Positions 1 to 5,088 of a DNA stretch of 5,088 nt are shown here, one piece after another. How positions within the stretch are numbered: position 1 is the stretch's first letter; every line of letters begins with the position of its first letter. Position numbers and translations under genes: made by a program. Source of the DNA: an uncultured Eubacteriales bacterium (GTDB taxonomy: Bacteria > Bacillota > Clostridia > Christensenellales > Christensenellaceae); assembly GCA_900554725.1 (NCBI GenBank), contig USII01000087.1:1-5088 (forward strand), given 5' to 3'. The notes under the pieces were generated by a model, which did not search any database, was not told the origin of the DNA, and saw only the letters and a list, made by a program, of their open reading frames with translations.

Positions 1-1
1 C

Positions 2-811
2 ATCCGCCTTTTAGACCCAAGCGAGGGCGAGGTTCTGTTCGAGGGCAGGGATATTGCGAGAATGTCGCCCAAAGAGCTCAAGCCCCTGCGCCGCGATATC
101 CAGATGATTTTTCAGGATCCGTACTCATCCCTTGACCCGCGCATGCGCGTGTTCGACCTCATTGCAGAGCCGTTCCGTGCCAACGAACACCTCAGCGGGG
201 AAGAGCTGCATAAGGCGGTGTGCCGCCTGATGGAGGTGGTGGGCCTGCCGCAGGAGTATATCGGCCGCTTTCCGCACGAGTTTTCCGGCGGGCAGCGCCA
301 GCGCATCGGCATTGCCCGCGCGCTGGCCCTTCGCCCAAAGCTTATCATCTGCGACGAGCCCATCTCGGCGCTGGATGTTTCCATTCAGGCGCAGATTCTA
401 AACCTTCTGCGCGATCTGCAAAAGGAGCTTGGGCTGACATATCTTTTTATCTCCCACGATCTTGGCGTAGTGCGCTATATTTCGGATCGCGTCTGCGTCA
501 TGTTTTTGGGAAGGCTCTGCGAAATCGGCGGAACAAAAGAGCTCTACCAAAGCCCCATCCACCCCTATACCAGATTTTTGATGGAATCCGTTCCCAAGCC
601 GGATCCCGCTTTGCGAAGAGAAGAGCGGGAGATTCTGACGGGGGATATCCCAAGCCCCATCGATCCGCCTTCGGGCTGCCGCTTTCATACGCGCTGCCCA
701 TATGCCAAGGAGATTTGCAGCAAGGAGGCACCGCCCATGCGGGAATTTGGAAACGGCCGGTATGCAGCCTGCCATTTTCCGCTGGTGGCCCAGCCCCAAA
801 AAGGAGAATAG
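2..811 (+). CDS. oppF: Oligopeptide/dipeptide ABC importer ATP-binding subunit, OppF/DppF type (5' partial)
   Basis: Cytoplasmic ATPase that powers uptake of oligopeptides or dipeptides through an Opp/Dpp-type permease, normally paired with an OppD-type ATPase. The frame is open to the window edge, so the ATG at 62 is internal: the codons before it read IRLLDPSEGEVLFEGRDIAR, the family sequence that follows Walker A. About 50-60 N-terminal residues including Walker A are therefore outside the window. In the visible 269 residues the order is Q-loop QMIFQDPYSS (Q at about 38), signature FSGGQRQR (about 94-101), Walker B LIICDE (114-119), D-loop SALD (122-125) and switch histidine in FISHDL (about 152). 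The C-terminal oligopeptide-transporter extension follows, with HPYT, GDIPSPIDPPSGC and four cysteines (about 226, 232, 239, 257). QDPYSSLDPRM is typical of the F rather than the D subunit. It is probably the last transporter gene of its operon. The family is certain; peptide, nickel or other specificity cannot be assigned. Confidence 0.95.
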   Translation: MRLLDPSEGEVLFEGRDIARMSPKELKPLRRDIQMIFQDPYSSLDPRMRVFDLIAEPFRANEHLSGEELHKAVCRLMEVVGLPQEYIGRFPHEFSGGQRQRIGIARALALRPKLIICDEPISALDVSIQAQILNLLRDLQKELGLTYLFISHDLGVVRYISDRVCVMFLGRLCEIGGTKELYQSPIHPYTRFLMESVPKPDPALRREEREILTGDIPSPIDPPSGCRFHTRCPYAKEICSKEAPPMREFGNGRYAACHFPLVAQPQKGE

Positions 812-836
812 CAAAAGCGGCGCAGTGGTCGCGCAG

Positions 837-844
837 AAAAGGAG
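837..844 (+). promoter_or_regulatory. Ribosome binding site of the 83-residue ORF
   Basis: AAAAGGAG lies six bases before the ATG at 851. It is the main evidence that this short frame is translated, because the frame has no recognised family. Confidence 0.7.
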
Positions 845-850
845 CATTCG

Positions 851-1102
851 ATGGATCGGCAAATGCAGATTGTGCAGCAGAACATGCTGGATGAACAGAC
901 TGGGCAGCCTGTGCCTGTGGTTTCAGTTGCCATATCGGGGGATATTAAAGAGCTTCTGGATGCAATTGCGCGCCTGGACCCAAGCTATGCCAGCTATCGC
1001 CATATGGTGGGAGCGGCGCTGGGCGAAGGGCTGGCGGTGCTGCTGGCGCGGGCAAAGGAGAATCAAAGCGGGGGAGAGCGCAAAAGCGAGCCCCATCATT
1101 AA
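851..1102 (+). CDS. Small hypothetical protein (83 aa) in the peptide-transporter operon
   Basis: I do not recognise a family. The frame has a well-placed ribosome binding site, starts 39 bases after the ATPase stop on the same strand and ends just before a strong terminator, so it is probably the last gene of the peptide-transporter operon. The protein has a polar N-terminus (MDRQMQIVQQNM), a short beta-like stretch PVVSVAIS (about residues 21-28), a likely helix GDIKELLDAIARLD (about 30-43), a second likely helix from about 46 to 69 rich in Ala, Gly and Leu, and a charged hydrophilic tail ending in two histidines. There is no signal peptide, membrane segment or cysteine. The strand-helix-helix order resembles ribbon-helix-helix DNA-binding proteins, but this is only a pattern impression. 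Other frames through this stretch lack a ribosome binding site and family resemblance. Coding status is likely; function is unknown. Confidence 0.7.
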   Translation: MDRQMQIVQQNMLDEQTGQPVPVVSVAISGDIKELLDAIARLDPSYASYRHMVGAALGEGLAVLLARAKENQSGGERKSEPHH

Positions 1103-1153
1103 GCAAAAAAGCGCGCAGTCTATGGAAAGAGCATGGGCTGCGCGCTTTTTTTG
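1103..1153. terminator. Bidirectional Rho-independent terminator
   Basis: A perfect 14-bp inverted repeat pairs 1105-1118 (A6 then GCGCGCAG) with 1138-1151 (CTGCGCGC then T6), around a 19-base loop that can add three inner pairs. The + strand continues into a run of seven T (1146-1152), and the - strand likewise reads a six-base T run from the left arm. It lies between the stop of the rightward small ORF (1102) and the stop of the leftward acetyltransferase (1165), so it can end both converging transcripts. Confidence 0.93.
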
Positions 1154-1164
1154 CCCGGGAAAGA

Positions 1165-1632
1165 CTATTTTAAGATCAGCCGCATGGGCAGATACCTGGA
1201 AATTTCCCTGTTGAACCCCAGGCGCTGGTATAGGTGCAGGCCCTGTTCTGTGGCCTTAAGCTCCAGGTAGGAGAGGTCCATCTTTCGGGCATCGGAAATG
1301 AGCCGCTCCAAAAGGGCGCAGGCAAAGCCCCGGCGGCGGTATACCGGGCGGGTATAGACATTCATCACCGTTCCCACTTTTCCAGTGGGGAATGTGGGAT
1401 TGGCGGGCTTTTCCAAAACGATTAAAAAGGCGCAGCTAACCGCGCTTTGATGTTCTTCCGCCAGGTAAACATGGCAGTCCTTTCCCAGGTGCCGGGAGAA
1501 ATAGAGGGGGAGCTGGGCGCGCAGCACCTGTTCCACCTCCTTGGGGAGAACAGAGTAATCGGCCCGCAGGTATTCCAGGCGCAAAGCGACAAGGGATGCA
1601 ATATCCGCTTTTGTGGCAATTCTAACTTCCAT
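1165..1632 (-). CDS. GNAT-family N-acetyltransferase (155 aa)
   Basis: Predicted cytoplasmic enzyme that transfers an acetyl group from acetyl-CoA to an amine; the substrate is unknown. The protein begins MEVRIATKADIASLVALRLE, a common GNAT N-terminus. The acetyl-CoA loop (motif A) is NVYTRPVYRRRGFACALLER (residues 91-110), where R99-R-R-G102-F-A104 fits the R/Q-x-x-G-x-G/A consensus. Motif B is seen in LELKATEQGLHLYQRLGF (123-140), with Tyr135 in the place of the usual general acid. Length is normal for a single-domain GNAT. The frame is open up to 1761, but that extension runs back through the end of the upstream hydrolase gene. The ATG at 1632 has AAAGGAG six bases upstream and gives the expected N-terminus. 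It begins 16 bases after the stop of the metallo-hydrolase gene and is probably cotranscribed with it. It could modify a small amine, an antibiotic-like compound or a protein N-terminus; nothing here decides. Confidence 0.93.
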   Translation of the reverse strand: MEVRIATKADIASLVALRLEYLRADYSVLPKEVEQVLRAQLPLYFSRHLGKDCHVYLAEEHQSAVSCAFLIVLEKPANPTFPTGKVGTVMNVYTRPVYRRRGFACALLERLISDARKMDLSYLELKATEQGLHLYQRLGFNREISRYLPMRLILK

Positions 1633-1638
1633 CTTCGG

Positions 1639-1645
1639 CTCCTTT
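1639..1645 (-). promoter_or_regulatory. Ribosome binding site that fixes the acetyltransferase start
   Basis: Read on the minus strand, AAAGGAG ends six bases before the ATG at 1632. It sits in the 16-base gap after the TGA of the upstream hydrolase (1649-1651) and supports starting there rather than at the much longer upstream extension. Confidence 0.85.
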
Positions 1646-1648
1646 CCT

Positions 1649-2386
1649 TCAGGCGGGCAGAACTTCGGCCAGTGCACTCTGCAGGTCTGCCAAAAGCTCC
1701 GCTTTGCAGACCTGTGCGGGTTCGCCGTGGCCGTATAGCGCCGTATCGAAATCCAGCGCATTTAGCTGGGCGATGAGCTGGGCAAGCTTTTTAGGGCAAT
1801 GCCTGGGCGGCATGCTGCCGTAGTAGTCCGGGCAGATGATATCCCCGAGCAGCAGGGCTCGCTCTTCGGGAACAAATACGGCAAGGCTCCCCTCTGCATG
1901 GGAGTTGGAAAGGGGGAGAAGGCGCGCGGTTCTGCCGCCAAGGTCGATAGAAAGCTCGCCTGAAAAGGAGAGTTCCGCGGCACGCACGCAGATATGCCTG
2001 CGATCCGGATATTCCTTTAAGATGTTTTCGTGGCAGAAAGCGATTTCCTGCCCGGTTTGCAGGCGCTTTTGCATCTGCTCTTCGCTCCAGCCCCAGTCCG
2101 ACATTTCCCGCAGCTTTTCCTGTGTCTTGCTGCTGCAAAGGGAGATAGCGGAGAGAGCGCTCAGCCCAAAGCAATGGTCCCAGTGCCAGTGCGTTAGCAC
2201 AACATAATCCGGCGCAGCCAGCCCTTCCTGGCGAAGCTGGGAAAGAAAAAGCTGAGCGTGGGCCGGGGAATTTCCAGCATCCACCATAAGAGAGGCCTCC
2301 CGCCCGGCAATATAGCCCAGGGCAGGGCGATCTGTTTGCTCGCAGGAGGGCAGGTAGAGGATGTTTTTTGTCAGCTGTTTTAGCAT
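1649..2386 (-). CDS. Metallo-beta-lactamase-fold (MBL) hydrolase (245 aa)
   Basis: Predicted cytoplasmic dinuclear-metal hydrolase; no signal peptide is visible. The complete metal-binding set is present: T-H66-W-H68-W-D70-H71 (HxHxDH), H163 in SNSHAEGS, D182 in LLLGD and H220 in YGHGEP. The N-terminal half has the usual strand pattern leading to VDAGNS (35-40), which precedes the first metal motif in this fold. The SHAEGS segment replaces the more common HTPGH/S and still supplies the histidine. The single-domain size fits the general MBL superfamily (glyoxalase II-like, lactonase-like and similar groups), but there is no extra domain to decide the substrate. The ATG at 2386 has GGAAAGGAG five bases upstream. 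The gene is first in a leftward pair with the acetyltransferase and is divergent from the LIV operon. Family is sure; reaction is unknown. Confidence 0.94.
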   Translation of the reverse strand: MLKQLTKNILYLPSCEQTDRPALGYIAGREASLMVDAGNSPAHAQLFLSQLRQEGLAAPDYVVLTHWHWDHCFGLSALSAISLCSSKTQEKLREMSDWGWSEEQMQKRLQTGQEIAFCHENILKEYPDRRHICVRAAELSFSGELSIDLGGRTARLLPLSNSHAEGSLAVFVPEERALLLGDIICPDYYGSMPPRHCPKKLAQLIAQLNALDFDTALYGHGEPAQVCKAELLADLQSALAEVLPA

Positions 2387-2456
2387 GGGATCTCCTTTCC
2401 TCTGGTGCCTTGCTCAGCCTTTTCGCCAAAGCTGATGCAATGCACCCGATAGATAT

Positions 2457-2465
2457 ATTTTATCA
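2457..2465 (-). promoter_or_regulatory. Possible extended -10 promoter for the MBL-GNAT pair
   Basis: On the minus strand the sequence TGATAAAAT fits an extended -10 element (TG, one base, then TAAAAT, five of six matches to TATAAT). The hexamer expected 17 bases upstream (TGGCGC) is a poor -35, which is tolerated when the -10 is extended. Transcription would start near 2450, leaving a leader of about 64 bases before the MBL start codon. No better leftward promoter is visible between 2387 and 2610. Confidence 0.4.
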
Positions 2466-2492
2466 CCCAGGGAAAGTGAGCGCCATAAAAGA

Positions 2493-2520
2493 TTGCAGGA
2501 ATTTAGAATGATTCCTGCAA
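2493..2520. repeat. Perfect 10-bp inverted repeat between the divergent promoters
   Basis: TTGCAGGAAT (2493-2502) is repeated in inverse as ATTCCTGCAA (2511-2520) around an 8-base spacer. It lies about 43-70 bases upstream of the inferred leftward start and about 85-112 bases upstream of the inferred rightward start. It is followed by A residues on the + strand, and there is no gene behind it on either strand for it to terminate. A dimeric regulator site is more likely than a terminator, but this is inference. Confidence 0.6.
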
Positions 2521-2568
2521 AAAAATCGCAACAACAGGAGAAAAACGGGGAGAATCTGCCGCTTTGCC

Positions 2569-2598
2569 TTGACAGGAGGACCATTTTAGGGATATAGT
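2569..2598 (+). promoter_or_regulatory. Sigma-A type promoter of the LIV transporter operon
   Basis: A consensus -35 box TTGACA (2569-2574) is followed after 18 bases by TATAGT (2593-2598), a five of six match to the -10 consensus. An AT-rich stretch follows and transcription should start near 2605. This gives a leader of about 75 bases before the binding-protein start codon at 2681. It is the best promoter match in the divergent region. Confidence 0.8.
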
Positions 2599-2613
2599 AT
2601 ATAAAAATATTCA

Positions 2614-2640
2614 TACCCTGTTCATATTTCTAGCAGGGTA
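2614..2640 (+). promoter_or_regulatory. Inverted repeat in the LIV operon leader (operator or RNA hairpin)
   Basis: TACCCTG (2614-2620) and CAGGGTA (2634-2640) form a perfect 7-bp inverted repeat with a 13-base AT-rich spacer. The element covers roughly +10 to +36 relative to the inferred start site, a position where repressors often bind. In RNA it could fold into a 5'-leader stem-loop. No T run follows it directly, so it is not a simple terminator. Confidence 0.5.
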
Positions 2641-2667
2641 GGAAAAAACAGTTTTTAGACTAGAGAT

Positions 2668-2672
2668 GGAGG
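2668..2672 (+). promoter_or_regulatory. Ribosome binding site that fixes the binding-protein start
   Basis: GGAGG lies eight bases before the ATG at 2681. The in-frame ATG at 2666 overlaps this site and has no suitable site of its own, so the shorter start is preferred. Confidence 0.85.
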
Positions 2673-2680
2673 AAGAGAAC

Positions 2681-3871
2681 ATGAAGCATTTTGCATCCAA
2701 AGTGGCATGGATTCTCGCGGCGGTGATGTTGATCGCCTGCTTTTCCGGCTGTGTGTCCGAGCAGGAGGGAAGCAGTGCTCCCGCGGGGGAATCCGGTGCT
2801 CCTGTCGAGACGGGCAGCACGGAAAATCCGGGCACTGAAGAGGAAGTAGTCATTGGTGGAATCGGGCCGCTTACCGGCTCCAATGCATCCTACGGCATTT
2901 CCGTCCAGCAGGGTGGGCAGCTGGCGGTGGATGAGATCAACGCGGCCGGCGGGATCAACGGCATGCAGATTCGCTACCTTTTTGAGGACGACGAGAGCGA
3001 TGCGGAAAAGGCCATTTCCGCCTATAACAAACTGATGGACGATGGCATGCAGGTGCTCATGGGCACGGTCACAAGCGACCCTTGCATCGCCGTTACAGAT
3101 GAATCCAGCAGGGATGGCATTTTGCAGATTACGCCTTCGGGCTCTGCCGAGGCCTGCACGCAGTATGACAACTGCTTTAGAATCTGCTTTACAGACCCGC
3201 TCCAGGGCCGCTCCATGGCCAACTACATGTATGAAGAGGGCCTGCGCAAAGTTGCCATTATCTACGATGTTGCCAGCGATTACAGCTCGGGCATCTATGA
3301 GGCGTTTGTCGATGAATTTGAAGCGCTGGGCGGTGAAATTGTTGCGGCGGAAAGCTTTACCAGCGGCGATGTGGATTTCAAGACACAGCTTACCAAGATT
3401 AAGGCGACAGATGCCGAGGCGCTGTTTTTGCCCATCTACTATACTGAGGTTGCATATATCGTAAACCAGGCGGTGAATGTTGGGCTGGAGCTGCCCTACT
3501 ATGGCTGCGATGGCTGGGATGGCGTCATTAACCAGCTGGAAGGCGATACGACAAATATTGAGGGCGCTATCTACCTGACCCCCTTTGTCGCCAATTCGGA
3601 GGACGAAATTGTCCAGAACTTTGTAGCCAACTATCGGGAGGCCTTTGGGGCAGAGCCGGATCAGTTTGCCGCAGACGCCTATGATGCGATCTACACCATC
3701 AAGGCGGCGATTGAGCAGGCCGGCTCTATGGATAACGATGCGATTATTGCTGCGATGACAGAGATTACCGTTTCCGGTGTGACTGGAGAGATGACATTCT
3801 CAGAAGACGGCGAGCCCAATAAGGCTGCGCGCGTGGCAGTCATCCAGGATGGCCAGTATGTCGGCAAATAG
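2681..3871 (+). CDS. livJ: LIV-type ABC importer substrate-binding lipoprotein
   Basis: Extracytoplasmic receptor of a branched-chain amino acid (HAAT family) importer; it captures ligand and presents it to the LivH-LivM channel. At 396 residues it is normal for a lipoprotein member. The N-terminus MKHFASKVAWIL has a basic start and a hydrophobic core, then two possible lipidation cysteines: Cys20 in LIAC and Cys24 in FSGC. A Ser/Gly/Glu/Pro-rich linker (about 25-55) precedes the Peripla_BP_6-like fold, which opens with VVIGGIGPLTGSNASYG (56-72) and then GGQLAVDEINAAGGINGMQI (78-97). Further family landmarks are GTVTSDP (128-134), ITPSGSAEACT (150-160), FRICFTDPLQGRSMANY (166-182) and a central YDVASDYSSG (195-204). 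GCDGWDG (275-281) lies where such receptors often hold the ligand amino group. The first gene of the LIV operon, it has its own promoter and is followed by a hairpin attenuator. The fold is sure. Ligand could be Leu/Ile/Val, another amino acid, or an amide or urea-like compound. Confidence 0.93.
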   Translation: MKHFASKVAWILAAVMLIACFSGCVSEQEGSSAPAGESGAPVETGSTENPGTEEEVVIGGIGPLTGSNASYGISVQQGGQLAVDEINAAGGINGMQIRYLFEDDESDAEKAISAYNKLMDDGMQVLMGTVTSDPCIAVTDESSRDGILQITPSGSAEACTQYDNCFRICFTDPLQGRSMANYMYEEGLRKVAIIYDVASDYSSGIYEAFVDEFEALGGEIVAAESFTSGDVDFKTQLTKIKATDAEALFLPIYYTEVAYIVNQAVNVGLELPYYGCDGWDGVINQLEGDTTNIEGAIYLTPFVANSEDEIVQNFVANYREAFGAEPDQFAADAYDAIYTIKAAIEQAGSMDNDAIIAAMTEITVSGVTGEMTFSEDGEPNKAARVAVIQDGQYVGK

Positions 3872-3902
3872 GCCGCGCACAGCTTCGCATAAAGCCACAA
3901 GC

Positions 3903-3943
3903 CAAAACCCAAAGGAGACGCTCGCGTCTCCTTTGGCGTTTTG
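3903..3943 (+). terminator. Intercistronic hairpin, probable partial terminator or mRNA stabiliser
   Basis: CCAAAGGAGACG (3909-3920) pairs perfectly with CGTCTCCTTTGG (3925-3936) around the tetraloop CTCG. CAAAAC (3903-3908) extends the stem by pairing with GTTTTG (3938-3943), leaving only C3937 bulged. The T run is just four bases, so termination is probably incomplete. It lies between the abundant receptor gene and its permease genes, where such elements commonly lower downstream expression or protect the upstream mRNA from 3' decay. It also covers the TTG at 3941, which argues against that codon as a start. Confidence 0.8.
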
Positions 3944-3952
3944 ATAAGAGAA

Positions 3953-3959
3953 GAGGTGA
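3953..3959 (+). promoter_or_regulatory. Ribosome binding site that fixes a TTG start for LivH
   Basis: GAGGTGA is a seven-base match to the anti-Shine-Dalgarno sequence and ends eight bases before the TTG at 3968. The upstream TTG (3941) sits in the hairpin stem without a site, and the GTG at 3956 lies inside this site. Confidence 0.75.
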
Positions 3960-3967
3960 CTTTTCAA

Positions 3968-4843
3968 TTGGAATTTTTTCAGCAGCTGTTAAACGGGCTC
4001 AATCAGGGGGCCATTTATGCCCTCATCGCTCTTGGCTATACCATGGTTTACGGCATCGCCAAGATGCTGAACTTCGCCCATGGCGATGTGATCATGGTGG
4101 GGGCCTATACGCTTTTTGTCACGATGGGAACAATGGGGCTTCCGGCATACCTCGGAGTCATTTTGAGCATTGTGTTCTGCGCGGTTTTGGGCGTCGTTCT
4201 TGAGAAAATTGCCTATAAGCCGCTGCGGGGCTCTTCTCCCCTGGCCGTGCTCATTACGGCTATTGGCGTGAGCTATTTTCTGCAAAGCCTGGCGCTGCTC
4301 ATCTTCGGCTCGCAGCAGCAGAAGGTGGAATCCGTAGTCAGCCTGCCAAGCGTCTATCTTGGGGCTGTGGAATTATCCGGTGAATCCATCGTGACGCTGG
4401 GCACCACTATCCTTATCATGATTGCGCTGACGCTCTTTATCAAAAAAACCAAAACCGGGCGGGCCATGCTGGCCGTTTCGGAGGATCGGGGTGCGGCCCA
4501 GCTGATGGGCATCAATGTCAACCGCACCATCTCCATCACCTTTGCCATCGGATCTGGGCTGGCGGCAGTGGCGGGGGCGCTGTTTGTGAGCTCCTATGGC
4601 TTTGTAGGCCCGTATACCGGCTCGCTGCCCGGCATCAAAGCGTTTGTGGCGGCTGTGCTTGGTGGGATCGGCTCAATTCCCGGCGCAATGCTTGGGGGCA
4701 TTCTGCTTGGCATCATCGAAAGCTTTTCCAAGGCGTATATCAGCACCCAGCTTTCCGATGCCATTGTGTTTGGGGTGTTGATTTTGGTGCTGCTGGTTCG
4801 GCCTTCCGGGCTGCTGGGGCGCAAGAAGATTGAGAAAGTGTAG
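3968..4843 (+). CDS. livH: LIV-type ABC importer permease LivH
   Basis: Inner-membrane channel subunit of a branched-chain amino acid (HAAT family) importer, working with LivM. From the TTG start the protein is 291 residues, the usual length. It begins (M)EFFQQLLNGLNQGAIYALIA, which matches the usual LivH N-terminus. About eight hydrophobic segments are visible, near residues 15-34, 41-55, 62-81, 92-114, 141-158, 188-209, 223-253 and 263-279. The family signature NFAHGD is at 35-40, AIGVSYFLQSLALLIFG at 98-114, and the cytoplasmic loop that contacts the ATPase is AVSEDRGAAQLMGI (169-182). The C-terminal half carries KAFVAAVLGGIGSIPGAMLG and ends RPSGLLGRKKIEKV. The frame can be read from a TTG at 3941, but that adds nine residues that belong to the leader and ribosome binding site. 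It follows the binding protein after 96 bases that contain a hairpin, and is eight bases ahead of livM. Confidence 0.95.
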   Translation: MEFFQQLLNGLNQGAIYALIALGYTMVYGIAKMLNFAHGDVIMVGAYTLFVTMGTMGLPAYLGVILSIVFCAVLGVVLEKIAYKPLRGSSPLAVLITAIGVSYFLQSLALLIFGSQQQKVESVVSLPSVYLGAVELSGESIVTLGTTILIMIALTLFIKKTKTGRAMLAVSEDRGAAQLMGINVNRTISITFAIGSGLAAVAGALFVSSYGFVGPYTGSLPGIKAFVAAVLGGIGSIPGAMLGGILLGIIESFSKAYISTQLSDAIVFGVLILVLLVRPSGLLGRKKIEKV

Positions 4844-4851
4844 GAAGAGCC

Positions 4852-5088
4852 ATGAAAAAAATGCTGAATAGGAAAAATATTCTGACTGCGGCCTTTGCGG
4901 TGGCGCTCTACGGCCTTATTTTCCTGCTGGTGCAGACGGGCGCTCTCTCCCGCCACTTTCAGAGCCTGCTGGTTCCAGTGGGCATCAATGTCATCCTGGC
5001 AGTTTCGCTCAACCTGACGGTGGGTTTTTTGGGGGAACTGACGCTGGGCCACGCGGGATTTATGTCCATCGGGGCCTATACCTCGGCC
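4852..5088 (+). CDS. livM: LIV-type ABC importer permease LivM (3' partial)
   Basis: Second membrane channel subunit of the LIV importer. Only the first 79 codons are in the window, and the frame is open to the edge. The protein begins MKKMLNRKNI, a basic cytoplasmic start, followed by a hydrophobic segment at about 10-32 and another at about 39-58. The LivM signature then appears: NLTVGFLGELTLGHAGF (54-70) and MSIGAYTSA (71-79), equivalent to the family's N-x-x-x-G-x-x-G-x-L-S/T-L-G-H-A-x-F pattern. The ATG at 4852 is eight bases after the livH stop and is preceded by AGGAAGAG, which overlaps that stop codon; the ATG at 4861 is a weaker alternative. Full length is usually 300-360 residues, so most of the gene is outside the window. 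Genes for the ATPases LivG and LivF would be expected beyond it. Confidence 0.92.
   Translation, partial: MKKMLNRKNILTAAFAVALYGLIFLLVQTGALSRHFQSLLVPVGINVILAVSLNLTVGFLGELTLGHAGFMSIGAYTSA

Noticed and set aside
62..811. Complete 249-residue ATPase starting at the ATG at 62
   Set aside because: The frame stays open to the window edge with family-typical residues before this ATG, and starting there would leave out Walker A. It is an internal Met of a truncated gene.
220..894. Long + strand frame of 224 codons overlapping the ATPase
   Set aside because: Its translation is rich in Arg, Pro and Ala with no family pattern, and it lies out of frame within a clear ABC ATPase gene. It is a GC-driven shadow.
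702..1214. 170-codon + strand frame overlapping the 83-residue ORF
   Set aside because: It has a Trp- and Arg-rich translation, no ribosome binding site, runs through the terminator into the convergent acetyltransferase gene and has no recognised motif.
1791..2429. 212-codon - strand frame overlapping the MBL gene
   Set aside because: It is out of frame with the complete HxHxDH hydrolase; the Arg/Pro/Ala-rich translation is a shadow.
2414..2614. Possible 66-residue leftward protein in the divergent region
   Set aside because: It lacks a ribosome binding site, crosses both inverted repeats and the rightward promoter, and has no family resemblance.
2643..2657. A-run and T-run (AAAAAACAGTTTTT) as a terminator
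   Set aside because: The stem would be only A-T pairs with a three-base loop, too weak to be meaningful.
2681..5088. LIV-type operon as a novel system
   Set aside because: All parts match the well-known HAAT importer layout (receptor, LivH, LivM) and nothing unusual is fused or inserted.

Overview
The window looks like chromosomal DNA from a low-oxygen, Clostridia-type Firmicute. Signs of this are moderately high GC, strong AAAGGAG/GGAGG Shine-Dalgarno sites, a Gram-positive style lipoprotein-anchored binding protein, a TTG start and compact hairpin terminators. The genus cannot be named from the sequence alone. No phage, IS, CRISPR, tRNA or rRNA sequence is visible.

Layout. (1) Positions 2-1102, + strand: the 3' end of a peptide-importer operon. 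It holds the distal ATPase subunit (OppF/DppF type, 5' end cut off by the window edge) and then an 83-residue protein of unknown function. The operon closes with a strong, nearly symmetrical hairpin (1103-1153) that can stop transcription from both sides. (2) Positions 1165-2386, - strand: a two-gene unit, a metallo-beta-lactamase-fold hydrolase followed 16 bases later by a GNAT acetyltransferase. (3) Positions 2387-2680: a 294-base divergent intergenic region with a good sigma-A promoter for the rightward operon, a plausible extended -10 promoter for the leftward pair and two perfect inverted repeats. (4) Positions 2681-5088, + strand: the start of a LIV-type (HAAT family) ABC importer operon. 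It holds the lipoprotein binding protein, a hairpin attenuator, the LivH permease and the first 79 codons of the LivM permease. The two ATPases (LivG, LivF) would be expected just past the window.

The LIV genes should form one importer: the tethered binding protein captures a branched-chain amino acid or related ligand outside the membrane and delivers it to a LivH-LivM channel. The intercistronic hairpin probably keeps the binding protein more abundant than the permeases. The truncated ATPase belongs to a separate peptide importer. The hydrolase and acetyltransferase carry complete family motifs but their substrates cannot be read from sequence.

Two gene starts are revised from the longest possible reading frames. 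The binding protein starts at 2681, not 2666, and LivH most likely starts at a TTG at 3968, not 3941. The GNAT start is at 1632, far inside its longest frame. I found no convincing undescribed system. The points most worth a second look are the two inverted repeats in the divergent region, the attenuator next to a TTG start, and the small protein in the peptide-transporter operon.
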